64,000 nucleotides of DNA from Chryseobacterium sp. E1 (GCA_019203745.1 CP078104.1:2330501-2394500), one strand, 5' to 3'. Counted from the stretch's first letter, positions 43,203 through 55,080 are shown. Notes: a model not told the origin generated them from the sequence alone. Program-made: numbers and translations.

Positions 43203-45645
43203 ATGAATTATACAGTACAGCACATTGCAGAGATCACCAATGCACAGGTTATTGGAGACGGGAATTTAGTGATCAGAAATATTGCCTATGACAGCAGGAT
43301 TATTTATTCTACCAAGAATACGGCCTTTATAGCGATCAATACCCATAAGAATTCCGGTGAAAAATTTATTGAATCTGCAATCGACAGAGGTATCAGTGTT
43401 ATTATTTCCGAACATCATCATCCGGAATATGAAAATGTAACCTGGATTATTGTTGAGAATTCTGTGGATTTTCTTCAAAAATTAGCCAAGTATCATTTCG
43501 AAAACTCTCATCTACAATCTATCGGAATCACAGGGAGTAACGGAAAAACTATTTTAAAGGAATGGCTGTACCAATGCCTGTGGAATGAATTTCCTACTGT
43601 AAAAAGCCCGAAAAGCTTCAATTCACAGATCGGTCTGCCCCTTTCTCTTCTTCAGATCAACAGCATTCATAAGCTTGGAATTTTTGAAGTGGGAATTTCT
43701 AAACCGGATGAAATGGAAAAACTTGAAAATATTTTCCATCCCCAGATCGGATTGCTTACCCATATCGGAACCGCCCATGCCGCCAACTTTTCTTCCGAAG
43801 AAGAACTGATTGATGAAAAGATCAGACTTTTCAAAGATTCCGAAGTCATCATCTATAACGGAGACAATTCCTCGGTAGATCAAAAAATAAAAAAATCCTA
43901 TTCCGGCAGAAAATTGATTTCTTACGGATTCAAAAAGGAAAATAATGTCTTCATCAAAAATAATATTTCCAAAGATGAAAACATCATTGTTGACTATTTT
44001 GGTGAAGAAATCAGTTTTCCGGCTCATCAGAGAGACGAAGCGACGTTAACCAATGCTATGGCGCTTATCACCGTCCTTAAGGAGCTGAACATCGAAAATA
44101 AAAAGATCGTCGAAAAAATCAACCTTTTAAAAGCCGTCGAAATGAGGCTTGAATCCATCGAAGGAGTAAAAGGCAATATTATCATCAACGATTCTTTCAA
44201 CCTTGACCTCGATTCTCTGAAGACTGCCCTGCAGTTTTGAAAGAATACAACAAATCTAAAAAGTCTTTGGTATTAACCGATATTGTTGGAGTGAATGTCA
44301 ATTCACAGGAATTGTATGAAGAAGTTTCCGAACTCGTGAATGAACAGCATTTTGATTCTGTATTCCTGATCGGTGATGAAATTTCAAAATTTAGTGAATT
44401 ATTTAAAGCTAAAACATATACTTTCATTGACACTAAAGAGCTTATTGAAAGTAAACACCTTACTGAAATTGAAAATCAGATTATCCTTCTGAAAGGAGCC
44501 AGAAAATTCGAAATTGAAAAACTTAAAGATATTCTTGAGCTCAGAAAGCATGATACCGTGCTGGAAGTTAATCTGAATGCGATTCTTCATAACATCAATT
44601 ATCATAAATCATTGCTTAAACCCGGAACCAAAATGATGGCTATGGTCAAAGCCAATGCTTATGGTCTTGGTAGTTTTGAGGTATCGGAATTCTTACAGCA
44701 TCACCATATCGATTATCTGGGAGTTGCCTATGCAGATGAAGGTGTAGAACTTCGTAAAAAGGAATCACCACTCCTATTATTGTAATGAATCCTGAACAAC
44801 ACAGCTATCAGACCATTATTGAATATGATCTTGAGCCTGAAATCTACAGTTTCAGAGTTCTGGAACTTTTTATGAAGCCGTACAAAAATCAGGGTATGAT
44901 AAAAATATCCGATTCACATCAAACTGGAAACAGGAATGCACCGTCTTGGTTTTAAAGATTTTGAACTGGATCAGCTAAGTGAAACTTTAAGCGAAAAAAA
45001 TCTGAAGGTTCAGAGTATGTTCAGTCACCTATCTTCATCCGATATGCCTGAAGAGCGGGCATTCACTTTAAAACAGTTTGAAGTATTTGAAAAAAATTCC
45101 AGCTATCTGATAGAAAAACTGGGCTATACTCCTATCCGCCATATTTTGAATTCTTCGGGAATTACAAGCTATAGCGAACATCAGTATGATATGGTAAGAA
45201 TCGGTATCGGAATGCTGGGGAATCTTCTGACCATGAAATTCAGAAGCAACTACAGTCTGTGGTAAGTTTTAAAACCGTAATTTCACAGATATCAATGGTT
45301 GAAGGTGGTGAGTCCGTAGGATACAGCAGAAGATATAAAGCTGATCATCTTACAAGGATCGCTACAGTTCCTGTAGGATATGCTGATGGAATCCCAAGAT
45401 TAATCGGAAACCAGGTGGGAAGTCTGGGCGTTAATAAGACCCTGGCACCTATCGTCGGTAATATCTGTATGGATATGATGATGATCAATGTAGACAATAT
45501 CCCAAATGTAAAGGAAGGTGATACCGTTACGGTATTCAACGCCAAACCAAGTTTAAAAGAATTCGCAGGCTACTGCAAAACGATAACCTATGAAGTATTA
45601 ACCTCCATTTCGCCCCGAGTGAAACGGATCTATATAAAAGATTAA
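43203..45645 (+). CDS. murF: Bifunctional MurF / alanine racemase
   Basis: One protein for two linked cell-wall steps: alanine racemase makes D-Ala, and MurF adds D-Ala-D-Ala to the UDP-MurNAc-tripeptide. About 813 residues. MurF half: IGITGSNGKTILKEWL (P-loop), PKSFNSQIGLPLSLL, LLTHIGTAHAANFSSEEEL. Racemase half: LEVNLNAILHNINYHKSLLK, then MMAMVKANAYGLG with the PLP Lys, HIKLETGMHRLGF, and VGYADGIPRLIG and APIVGNICMDMMMINV with the catalytic Tyr region. Breaks lie near 44237, 44757, 44880-44925 and 45245. The fused form is known in Bacteroidota. 2 bp before the patatin gene. Confidence 0.93.
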
Positions 45646-45647
45646 CT

Positions 45648-47803
45648 ATGAGAAAACTCCTGATCCTACTTTTCGTATTCCAATTACTGCTGATCCATTC
45701 TCAGGTAAAAAAGATCTGGTAATTCCGAAAAACCCCAAAATAGGACTGTCGCTTGCAGGTGGTGGTGCCAAAGGTTTTTCACATGTCGGAGTACTCAAAG
45801 TTCTGGATTCTTTGGGAGTGAAAGTAGATTATATTGCAGGAACGAGTATGGGGGCTATTGTGGGTGGCCTGTACGCTTCAGGCTATTCCGGAAAAGAGAT
45901 AGAAAAGATCGTTATGGATACGGATTTCTATTCTCTTATTATGGATCCGAAATCACGGCAGGAAGCAAGTTTTTTAATAAATCCGTAGATAAATACCTGT
46001 TATCTATTCCATTGAAAAACGGAAAATTACACTTCCCTCTTCCATCAGCACAGGGCAAAGAAATGTTTATCTTCTGAAAGAGCTTTTCAAGAATGTTTCG
46101 AATATCGAAGATTTTTCAAAAATGCCGATTCCTTTTTTATGTGTTGCCACCAACCTGGAAAGCGGAAATATGCAGATATTTGAAAAAGGCGATCTTGTTC
46201 AGTCGATCATGGCCAGTTCAGCCTTCCCTTCATTGATGGATCCTGTAAAAATCGGTGACAGTATTTATATTGACGGAGCAATGACGGTAAATTATCCTTC
46301 AAAGCCTTTAAAGGACAAAGGAATCGATATCGTAATCGGTGTGGATCTGAACCAGGATTTGTCCAAAAGAGAGGATTTAAACAATATTATTGCCATTCTG
46401 AACCAGGTAATTGATTTCGGAATAAAAAAGGATACCCGCAAACAATATAAATATACGGATATCAACATCAAACCTAACCTGAAAGGAATGTCTGCAACAA
46501 GCTATGATGACAAGAAAAAGATCCTTGACAGCGGGTATGTGGAAGGCCTTAAATATTCCCAGGTTCTGGATCAACTTCCCAAACGTCCTTTTGAACGCCT
46601 CAGACAAGCTGTAAATCCCATTTATTCCAATGTATATAAGATCGACAGCATTTCGATTGAAGGAAGCAAAATCTACGGAAAAAACTATACTCTGGGGAAA
46701 ATGGGACTTCGTCTCCCCTCTTTACAGACCTATGGAAGCATCAATAAAATGATTGATAAACTGGTTGCCACCAACAATTACCGTTTTATCAATTACGATA
46801 TCGTTCAGGAAAACGATGCCAATTATCTGAAGCTTTATGTGACCGAAGATGATACCCGACATTTTTTAAAATTCGGATTACATTATGATGAAGTTTTCAA
46901 AACAGGACTTCTGTTGAATTACTCTGCCAAAAGGCTTTTATTTAAAAACTCAAACCTTTCCCTGGATGTGGTTGTAGGCGACCGGTTAAGATATTATCTG
47001 AATTATTTTATTGATAACGGATACATTCCCGGCTTCGGACTTTATTCATCAGGAATGAGTTTTGATATAAAGAATGTGGATAATTATGTTGTAGACCGGT
47101 GGGAATGGATCAGAAATGAGGCTTATATACAGTCTATTTGGAAAGATAAATTTGCCATTGGCGGTGGAATCAGCCATGATTATTTCAAGGCGGAAAACAG
47201 CAATGGGGACAACAGACGTTACAGCCGTTTTTTGAATCCTTATGTATTTATCAAGACCGATACTCAGGATGACAAGGAGTTCCCTACCAAAGGCGTTTAT
47301 TTTGCTGCAGAAGGGAAAGTGGTGGATTTGTTAAAATCTGAAGTTGATAAAAGAATAATCCAGATCAAAGCGGATCTTAAGGTCAATATTCCTCTTGGCA
47401 AACAGTTTACTTACCGTCTTAATTTATTTGGAGGTGTTACTATTGGTGAAAATCTTCCAGCCTATTACCAATACAGACTAGGTGGGATTTTTGAACAGAA
47501 TCTTATTAATTTTAAAAGCTTCGGAGGATTTTATTTCGCCCAGCTTTATACAAATAATGTGATATTGGCATCTAATGATATCCAGTTTAAATTCAATAAA
47601 AACTATTTTATCAGCGGAAACTTTACCTTTGCAAACTTATCAAACGATATAAAGTTTGAAGATGCAGTTAAAGTAAATTATAGCTCATTGGGACTTACGG
47701 CAGGTTATAAATCTCCTTTCGGGCAGATTAAAGTCAACTTTAGCCACTCACTTAAAAACAATCAAAAGGTATATTCAGTGTTATTTTAGGACACTGGTTT
47801 TAA
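45648..47803 (+). CDS. Patatin-like phospholipase with C-terminal Omp85-type barrel
   Basis: About 718 residues. Signal peptide LLILLFVFQLLLIHSQ. Patatin domain: IGLSLAGGGAKGFSHVGVLK (oxyanion), DYIAGTSMGAIVGGLY (catalytic Ser), and GDSIYIDGAMTVNYPSKPL (catalytic Asp). A POTRA-like segment follows (YKIDSISIEGSKIYGKNYTL), then a 16-strand barrel ending, after correction, in GIFSVILGHWF with the terminal aromatic of outer-membrane proteins. Similar in layout to type V(d) autotransporters such as PlpD. Breaks lie near 45715, 45960-46065 and 47768. Tightly packed between murF-alr and ybeY. Confidence 0.9.
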
Positions 47804-47806
47804 AAA

Positions 47807-48223
47807 ATGATACAGTTCTTTTACGAAAATTTACCGGAGTCGGTAAATACAGATTACAAAAAATGGCTGGAAGATCTTATTCTTTCAGAAGGAAAAAACA
47901 GGCGAAATCAATTATATTTTCTGTGATGATGAATATCTGCTGAAGATCAATCAGGATTATTTGCAGCATGATTATTATACCGATATCATCACTTTTGATT
48001 ATGTAAAGGGAAGACAATTAGCGCTGAGATTTTCGTATCTTTGCAGCGCATTTCTGACAACGCCTCTACCCTTTCCCGAGATTATGAAGATGAATTAAGA
48101 AGAGTTTTAGCCCATGGGATTTTACATCTTGCAGGCTATAAAGACAAGACGGAAGAAGAGGAAAAAGAGATGCGTAGAATGGAAGATCTGTACTTAGCCA
48201 AATACAAGGATTTAAAGTTTTGA
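47807..48223 (+). CDS. ybeY: Endoribonuclease YbeY (16S rRNA maturation)
   Basis: Zinc-dependent single-strand RNase acting on the 16S rRNA 3' end and in ribosome quality control. About 139 residues from MIQFFYENLPESVNTDYKKW. INYIFCDDEYLLKINQDYL and DYYTDIITFDY are family patterns. The metal site is RRVLAHGILHLAGYKDKT (H-x3-H-x4/5 then D/H region). Breaks lie near 47893 and 48013. ATG is 3 bp after the patatin stop. Confidence 0.92.
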
Positions 48224-48306
48224 TATTTAACAATCACTTAAAGTCCGATATCTAAAGTACTCAATTCTAGTAATAATATAGGTTTACTTAGAGTCCATTC
48301 TTCAAA

Positions 48307-48326
48307 AATGTTTCACGTGAAACATT
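48307..48326. promoter_or_regulatory. parS chromosome-partition site 1
   Basis: AATGTTTCACGTGAAACATT is a perfect 20-bp palindrome. Its core TGTTTCACGTGAAACA (48309-48324) matches the widely conserved ParB site TGTTNCACGTGAAACA. It lies 45 bp before mnmG. ParB spreads from such sites near replication origins. Confidence 0.9.
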
Positions 48327-48370
48327 GGTTATAAAGATAAGGTTTAAAGCTTAAAACAAGCGAGATAAAA

Positions 48371-50230
48371 ATGATTTCAGAAATATATGATGTGATCGTA
48401 GTAGGTGCCGGACACGCAGGTTGTGAAGCAGCAGCTGCAGCAGCCAACCTGGGTTCAAAGACATTACTCATCACAATGAATATGCAGACCATCGGACAGA
48501 TGAGTTGCAACCCCGCAATGGGTGGAATCGCAAAAGGACAGATCGTAAGAGAGATTGATGCAATGGGAGGATATTCCGGAATTGTAGCAGACAAATCTGC
48601 TATCCAATTCAAGATGCTGAATCTTTCAAAAGGTCCCGCCATGTGGTCCCCTAGAACCCAAAATGACAGAATGCTTTTCGCCGAAGAATGGAGATTAGCA
48701 TTAGAAAATACTCCCAATCTTGATTTCTTTCAGGATATGGTAAAACAACTGATTGTTGAAAATAATAAAGTAGCCGGAGTGGTTACTTCTTTAGGAATTG
48801 AGATTAAAGCAAAATCTGTAGTTCTTACAAACGGAACTTTCCTTAACGGATTAATTCACGTTGGCGATAAACAATTAGGTGGTGGAAGAATGGGTGAACC
48901 AAGAGCATTTGGTATCACCGAACAATTGGTAAGTTTAGGCTTCGAAGCAGGAAGAATGAAAACCGGTACTCCACCGAGAGTTGACGGAAGAAGCCTTGAT
49001 TATTCAAAAATGGAAGAACAGAAAGGAGACGAAAATCCTCAAAAGTTCAGCTATCTTGATACTCCGAAATTAACAAAACAATTAAGCTGTCATATTGTTT
49101 ATACCAACGAAACAGTACATGATATTTTAAGAGAAGGTTTTGACAGAAGTCCAATGTTCAATGGAACAATTCAAAGTTTAGGTCCAAGATACTGCCCAAG
49201 TATTGAAGATAAGATCAACCGTTTTGCAGAAAGGAACAGACATCAGCTTTTTGTAGAACCGGAAGGATGGAAAACTGTGGAGATCTATGTCAACGGATTC
49301 AGTTCTTCTCTTCCGGAAGATGTACAGATCAAAGCAATGAAACATATTCCAGGATTTGAAAATGTAAAAGTTTTCAGACCAGGATATGCTATTGAATATG
49401 ACTACTTCCCCCTACCCAATTGAAGCATACCTTAGAAACCAAGTTAATTGATAATTTATATTTCGCAGGACAGATCAACGGAACGACAGGATATGAAGAA
49501 GCTGCAGGCCAGGGTCTGATTGCCGGGATTAATGCTCACAACAAAGTTCACGAAAAAGGCGATTTCATTCTTAACAGAGATGAAGCATATATCGGGGTTT
49601 TGATTGATGATCTTATCACAAAAGGAACAGAAGAACCTTATAGAATGTTTACTTCACGTGCAGAATACAGACTTCTTCTAAGACAGGACAATGCTGATAT
49701 CAGGTTGACTGAAAAAGCATATCAGTTAGGACTCGCAAAGAAGACAGATTAAGAAGAGTTGAAGCGAAAGTATCTGAAAGTCAAACACTTGAAGACTTCC
49801 TTCGTGAAACTTCTTTAAAACCGGGTGTTATTAATCCTATTCTTGAAACTATTGAAAGCAGTCCGGTAGATCAGGCATACAGAGCTGCACAGATTCTTAC
49901 CAGACCTAATATGACACTGGAAAAGCTTGATGAAATAGACTTCATTAAAGAAGTTTCTTCTCAATACAATGATGAAGTAAGAGAGCAGGCCGAGATCAAT
50001 ATCAAATACAAAGGATATATAGAGAAGGAAAAAGAAAACGTAGCCAAACTCAACCGTCTGGAAAATATTAAAATCCCAGAAGATTTTGATTATACAAAGC
50101 TTTCAAGCCTTTCTGCAGAAGCAAAACAGAAAATGTCTAATGTACGTCCGAAGACTATAGCACAGGCAGGAAGGATAAGCGGAGTTTCCCAGCTGATATA
50201 AACGTTTTACTAGTCTATTTAGGCCGTTAA
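48371..50230 (+). CDS. mnmG: tRNA uridine-5-carboxymethylaminomethyl modification enzyme MnmG
   Basis: FAD enzyme that, with MnmE, installs cmnm5 on U34 of tRNAs. About 619 residues. FAD motif [20 protein letters not shown] at the start, [60 protein letters not shown], and [21 protein letters not shown]-terminal helical part ending [18 protein letters not shown], then [10 protein letters not shown] after correction. Breaks lie near 49412, 49745 and 50190. Flanked on both sides by parS sites; gidA/mnmG is classically origin-linked in many bacteria. Confidence 0.96.
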
Positions 50231-50235
50231 AGAAA

Positions 50236-50255
50236 AATGTTTCACGTGAAACATT
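50236..50255. promoter_or_regulatory. parS chromosome-partition site 2
   Basis: Same core TGTTTCACGTGAAACA at 50238-50253, inside a longer palindrome (about 24 bp, flanked by AAAA and TTTT). It begins 8 bp after the mnmG stop, 1.93 kb from site 1. Confidence 0.9.
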
Positions 50256-50344
50256 TTGAATAATAAAGCGAAAATTAAGGTATTTATGAGCTTCTCAAAA
50301 CTTATAGATATCTTAATTTTTTAAATATAACAGATTTCGACTTC

Positions 50345-51162
50345 ATGAAAATAAAAGATCATTTTCTTTCACAGGAAATATTTGAAATTAAAGAAACAGA
50401 AACCAAGGGAGTATACAAAACCTCCCTATCCCATCCAATATTTCCAGATATTATGAAAGTGAAGATTATATTTCCCACCACCAGGATTCCGGAAGCCTGA
50501 AAGAAAAGTTATACAAATTTCTTCAGTCCTTTAATCTGCAGTACAAAAAAATATTCTGGTAGACAGAATCAAAAAGAATCCAGAGTATTAGATTACGGAT
50601 GCGGTGCCGGAGAATTTGTAAAGTTTATAGAAAACGATTTTGAAACTTTCGGTTTTGAACCTGATGCCGACGCAAGAAAAGCAGCTCAGGGTAAAATTAC
50701 AAAAGCAAAGATTCTGGACGATATACAAAAAATTGAAGACAGAAGTTTAGATGCAATTACTTTGTGGCATGTATTTGAACATGTAGAGAATCAGGATGAA
50801 ATGCTGAATATCTTTCATACAAAATTAAAAGATAAAGGTATTCTTATCATTGCGGTTCCCAACCCTACTTCATATGATGCGAAACATTATAAAGAATATT
50901 GGGCAGCCTATGATGTACCCAGACACATCTACCATTTTTCAAAAATGGAATGGAAAATCTGATTTCTAAAAAACCAGACTGGAAGATGAGAAAAATCAAA
51001 CCGCTGGTCCTTGACTCTTACTACATCTCAATGCTGAGCGAAAAATATAAAAAATCGCCACTATTTTGGTTAAAAGCGACCATCTACGGAACAATTTCGA
51101 ACATAAAAGCCCTTTTTTCGAACGAATTCTCAAGTTTGATATATATTATCGAGAAAAGATAG
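50345..51162 (+). CDS. Class I SAM-dependent methyltransferase
   Basis: About 272 residues. N-terminus MKIKDHFLSQEIFEIKETET, then RYYESEDYISHHQDSGSLKE. SAM motif I is VLDYGCGAGEFVKFIE, the acidic loop FGFEPDADARKAA, then DAITLWHVFEHVENQDEML and LIIAVPNPTSYDAKHY. C-terminal hydrophobic helix IYGTISNIKALFSNEF. The H-V-F-E-H-V pattern suggests a methyltransferase of lipid or sugar substrates. Breaks lie near 50430, 50555 and 50945. Starts about 90 bp after parS site 2. Confidence 0.83.
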
Positions 51163-52767
51163 AAAATCGATTTTTAACGTGTTTATGAAGGTCGTTTTCT
51201 GACATTTCAGAGCAAAATTTCTAAAACTCAGGAAAATTCTTCTGAGTTTTTGTTTTTTGGTATACGTTTGCAATTATCAAAAATTATCTGTCCTAAAAAA
51301 TTTTAAAACAAAAACAAAAATTCTAAAATTTAGAATTAGACCAACTCCCCTACTCCATCTTCACATGACACTCTAAAAAATTGATTCTGATCAATAGCCA
51401 GTACAGAATTTAAAATTGGGATGACTTTATTGATAGGAGGAATTTTTATAAAATTCGGTAAAAAATACAAAAAGTGTAAGCTTAACTCTAAATAACCTCA
51501 GAAACACATCATTTCAGGTCTTATTTTTGTTTTACATATAAACATTCATAAATTTTAAGAAAATGAATTTTTAGTCTATTTATAAAGGCATATTTTTAGT
51601 GATCTTTACTTAAATTCTAAAATATACTCAGGATTTAGGCAATTGGAATTATTAAATAATTTTTCAATACTAATACAAAATCTCCCCTACTCTATTCACT
51701 GAAAAAAATTTCAGAAAAGAATTTCAGACTTACATTAAAAATTAGAATGGCTACAAATAAAATTTAAGCCCAACTTAAATCCAGGAGAAAAATTTAAAAA
51801 ACGGAAAAATAAAATTTCAAAATCAATCATAAGGATTTCGATCATAAAGAGGATAAAAAATTAAAATTTGATTTTTTCTTTTAAACATCGGTTGTGAAAA
51901 ATTAAAATAAATGGTCTCCGGAGAAATTTAAGTAAACATTTTCAAAAGAAATTCACAGGAAGAATTATAAATTTTAACTTCAATAAATAGTTAAAAATTT
52001 AAATATCAATAATTTACAAAGACAATGTAACACTATAAAACAAAAAAATAATAAGTTGTTGAGAACATACAATTATAAACTAAAATTGATTAAAAAAATC
52101 CAATAATATAATAGCTTATTAGCTCAAAATAAGATCTTTACAAGGCTAATTTATACATAAGAAAACTGAAACTAACATTCTAAAAGAAGAACCAAAATTA
52201 CAGCAAACAAATCTTAGCAGTTCACAATTTCTATATTGATATAAGAATTATATCATCAATAAAACAAGACTAAAATAAAACTCAATCCAAATATCAAGGT
52301 TACCTTAAACATATTCTAAAAATTAACACCTGTTTCTGTTTTTCTTTTTTGAAAAAGTAACCCATAAAAAATTTATTCTTATTCAATATTTCTAATTTTC
52401 GCAAATATGAGACTTTATCATTTAAAGATAACAAGCCAAAAAAATACAACTGTAAATTCTTTAAAAAGCCTCTCCTCCTTCCAAAAAAACATAATTTCCA
52501 AGCAAATTTTAATAGCTCATAATTATAAAAATTCGATAGAAAAACAATTCAATTCTGAAGAAAAATATTGAAAAATAATCGGAACTTAACATTGTAGAAT
52601 CTTAAAAAATATAAGCTTCACAAAATGAACAGACTAATTAAACCTATAACCTCAGGTTATATCTAAATAATTAGAAAAACACGATCAATACTGGATTTTC
52701 TGAATAAAATCAAAGCATAAAAAGCCTGCTAATAATATGCAGGCCCATAAATATCGAATTGAATTTT
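51163..52767. other. 1.6-kb extremely AT-rich stretch without recognisable genes
   Basis: By eye roughly four bases in five are A or T, all six frames are dense in stops, and no family is recognised. It contains a 24-codon ORF at 51421-51495 (MTLLIGGIFIKFGKKYKKCK onward: hydrophobic then very basic), whose reality is doubtful, and the pgk terminator (52718-52746). Its position next to two parS sites suggests an origin or centromere role, but I see no DnaA-box cluster in it. Confidence 0.6.
52718..52746 (-). terminator. Terminator after pgk
   Basis: On the minus strand: GCCTGC, nine-base loop ATATTATTA, GCAGGC, then TTTTT. It lies 22 bp beyond the pgk stop. Confidence 0.75.
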
Positions 52768-53958
52768 TTAATTGTTGATAGCAGCTACACCAGGAAGCTC
52801 AAGTCCTTCTAAACTTTCAAGCATTGCTCCTCCACCTGTAGATACATAACTTACTTTATCGGCATATCCGAATTGCTTAACGAATGCAACACTGTCACCA
52901 CCTCCTACTAAAGAGAAAGCACCTAATCTTGTTGCTTCAGCAATACTTTCACCAAGAGCTACGGTTCCACCAGCAAAATGTGACATTTCAAAAACACCAA
53001 TCGGACCGTTCCAAAGAATAGTTCTTGAGTTAAGCAATACATCATTGAACTGGTCTCTTGATTTATGGCCGGCATCCAATCCCATCCATCCTTCAGGAAT
53101 AGCATAGATATCTGCTTCTTTTCTTTCTACATCATTACTGAAACTTTCAGCAATGATAGCATCAGACGGTAAATATACTTTTACTTTATGTTCTTTTGCT
53201 TTTCCTAAGATCTCAAGCGCAAGAGGAAGTTTATCTTCTTCTACCAAAGAATTTCCAACTTTACCACCAAGAGCCTTAATAAATGTAAATGCCATACCTC
53301 CACCGATGATCAGATTGTCTACTGCCGGAAGAATATTTTCTATAATCGTAATTTTAGTTGAAACTTTAGATCCTCCAAGAATTGCAGTAACCGGTCTTTC
53401 TCCACTTTTCAATACCTTATCAATCGCCTGAAGTTCTTTAGCCATCAGTAAACCGAAGTATTTAGTTGACGGAAAATATTTAGCGATAACAGCTGTTGAA
53501 GCATGAGCTCTGTGTGCGGTTCCGAAAGCATCATTTACATAAGCATCCCCTAATTTCGAAAGCTGCTCAGCGAAACCTTCATCCCCTTTTTCTTCTTCAT
53601 TATGGAAACGTACATTCTCTAATAATAAAATTTCTCCAGGCTTAAGATCAGCGGCAGCTTGTTCTGCTTTTGCACCGATACACTCGTCTACAAATTTTAC
53701 TTCCTGGCCAAGAACGCTGGAAACCTCTCCTACAATATGCTTAAGAGAAAACTCATCCTTAACTTCTCCCTTTGGTCTTCCAAGATGTGTCATTAAAATT
53801 ACAGATCCGCCATCCTTAAGGATTTTTTCAACGGTTGGTTTCACCGCAACGATTCTGGTATTATCACTCACTTTCAGCTGGTCATCCTGTGGAACATTGA
53901 AGTCAACTCTTACAAGAGCTTTCTTATCTTTAAAATTGAAGTCGTTAATTGTTTTCAT
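52768..53958 (-). CDS. pgk: Phosphoglycerate kinase
   Basis: Glycolytic enzyme making ATP and 3-phosphoglycerate. Intact, 396 residues, normal length. [13 protein letters not shown] near the N-terminus, [76 protein letters not shown], and the C-terminal [20 protein letters not shown] (minus, 54072-54079) is an exact -7 box about 114 bp upstream. Divergent from rpiB, with a 641-bp spacer. Confidence 0.97.
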   Translation of the reverse strand: MKTINDFNFKDKKALVRVDFNVPQDDQLKVSDNTRIVAVKPTVEKILKDGGSVILMTHLGRPKGEVKDEFSLKHIVGEVSSVLGQEVKFVDECIGAKAEQAAADLKPGEILLLENVRFHNEEEKGDEGFAEQLSKLGDAYVNDAFGTAHRAHASTAVIAKYFPSTKYFGLLMAKELQAIDKVLKSGERPVTAILGGSKVSTKITIIENILPAVDNLIIGGGMAFTFIKALGGKVGNSLVEEDKLPLALEILGKAKEHKVKVYLPSDAIIAESFSNDVERKEADIYAIPEGWMGLDAGHKSRDQFNDVLLNSRTILWNGPIGVFEMSHFAGGTVALGESIAEATRLGAFSLVGGGDSVAFVKQFGYADKVSYVSTGGGAMLESLEGLELPGVAAINN

Positions 53959-54120
53959 TTTATATTTAGATTATTTTTTTGAGATCTCAGGCAACCCTCC
54001 ATTAGTCCGTCATGCTTTTCAGCAAATTCCGGCAGAGGGAATTCCATAAATTTCATTGAATTTCTGTTTCACAAATGTAAGGTTTTAAACTTTTTCAACA
54101 GTTTGATTGAAATAAAGTTT

Positions 54121-54545
54121 TCAAAAACTTTCCCGAACCCAATCACCCATTAATCAACAATTCTTTTCTCTTCTTAAAAAAAAATAATGTAGTTGTTGTT
54201 ATGTATTGTTAGTAACGGGGATAAGTTTTTAGCGTAAAGTTGATCATACTCAACTGGTAGCCAATTCATATTTAACTCACAATATAAATCTCTGTAAACC
54301 TGCTATTTCACACACTTATTCACAATTGTTGATAACTTTGAAGGAAAACCATTATTAGTTATTTTTCTATGGAAAATTCTGGGGATAGCGGATGAAAACA
54401 TTTGGAAAGTTGTGGTGAAAACTTTCAGAAAGATTTTCTATTACGAAATAAATTGATCTTTAAAAATAGAAAGTTGGTAAAAGTTTTCCACACTTATTAA
54501 CATACCTTTTCACAATTAACTCCCGGTTTACTAACACGAATTGTT
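54121..54545. other. Candidate replication-origin region (DnaA-box-like cluster) in the pgk/rpiB spacer
   Basis: The 641-bp divergent spacer (53959-54599) has no gene. It holds TTATTCACA (54316-54324) and TTTTCCACA (54484-54492), both fitting TTWTNCACA. One-mismatch sites are at 54327-54335 (reverse, TTATCAACA), 54494-54502 (TTATTAACA) and 54506-54514 (CTTTTCACA). Weaker ones lie at 54217 and 54380. The surroundings are AT-rich. With parS sites 4-6 kb away, an oriC role is plausible but unproven. Confidence 0.4.
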
Positions 54546-54553
54546 ATTATTCT

Positions 54554-54561
54554 TACCTTTG
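54554..54561 (+). promoter_or_regulatory. -7 box for rpiB
   Basis: TACCTTTG, an exact TAnnTTTG match, 38 bp before the rpiB ATG. No TTG at the expected -33 spacing. Confidence 0.55.
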
Positions 54562-54599
54562 TAAGGAAATAAAATCTAAAAAAGCTTAATAAGAGTATT

Positions 54600-55034
54600 A
54601 TGAAAAGAAAAATTGCTATCGCAGCGGACCATGCAGGCTATGAATATAAGGAGATTGTTAAAAACTACCTTTCAGAACAGTTTGAAGTTCAGGATTTTGG
54701 CACGTTTTCCACAAACAGTGTGGATTATCCGGATTTTGTACACCCTGCTGCTACCTCTGTGGAAAACGGAGAAAATGAGCTTGGAATTTTGATCTGCGGA
54801 AGCGGAAACGGAGTTCAGATCACAGCAAACAAACATCAGAAAATCAGATGTGCACTTTGCTGGATGCCCGAGATTGCAACATTGGCAAGACAGCATAATG
54901 ATGCGAATATGATTTCCATGCCGGCAAGGTTTATCTCAAAGGAACTGGCGATAGAAATTGTTGACAAATTTCTTTCAACAGAATTCGAAGGAGGAAGACA
55001 TCAAAACCGGGTTGATAAAATCGCAGTTTGCTAA
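54600..55034 (+). CDS. rpiB: Ribose-5-phosphate isomerase B
   Basis: Interconverts ribose-5- and ribulose-5-phosphate. Intact, 144 residues, normal length. KIAIAADHAGYEYKEIVKNY, DFGTFSTNSVDYPDF, then LGILICGSGNGVQITANKHQ with the catalytic Cys, CALCWMPEIATLARQHNDAN, and the tail EGGRHQNRVDKI. It has its own -7 box and a terminator after it. Confidence 0.95.
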   Translation: MKRKIAIAADHAGYEYKEIVKNYLSEQFEVQDFGTFSTNSVDYPDFVHPAATSVENGENELGILICGSGNGVQITANKHQKIRCALCWMPEIATLARQHNDANMISMPARFISKELAIEIVDKFLSTEFEGGRHQNRVDKIAVC

Positions 55035-55041
55035 ATATACT

Positions 55042-55080
55042 GAGGTCTGTAATTTTAAATTGCAGACCTTATTTATTTTT
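55042..55080 (+). terminator. Terminator after rpiB
   Basis: Stem AGGTCTGTAATTT / AAATTGCAGACCT followed by a T-rich tail, 7 bp after the rpiB stop. Confidence 0.8.
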
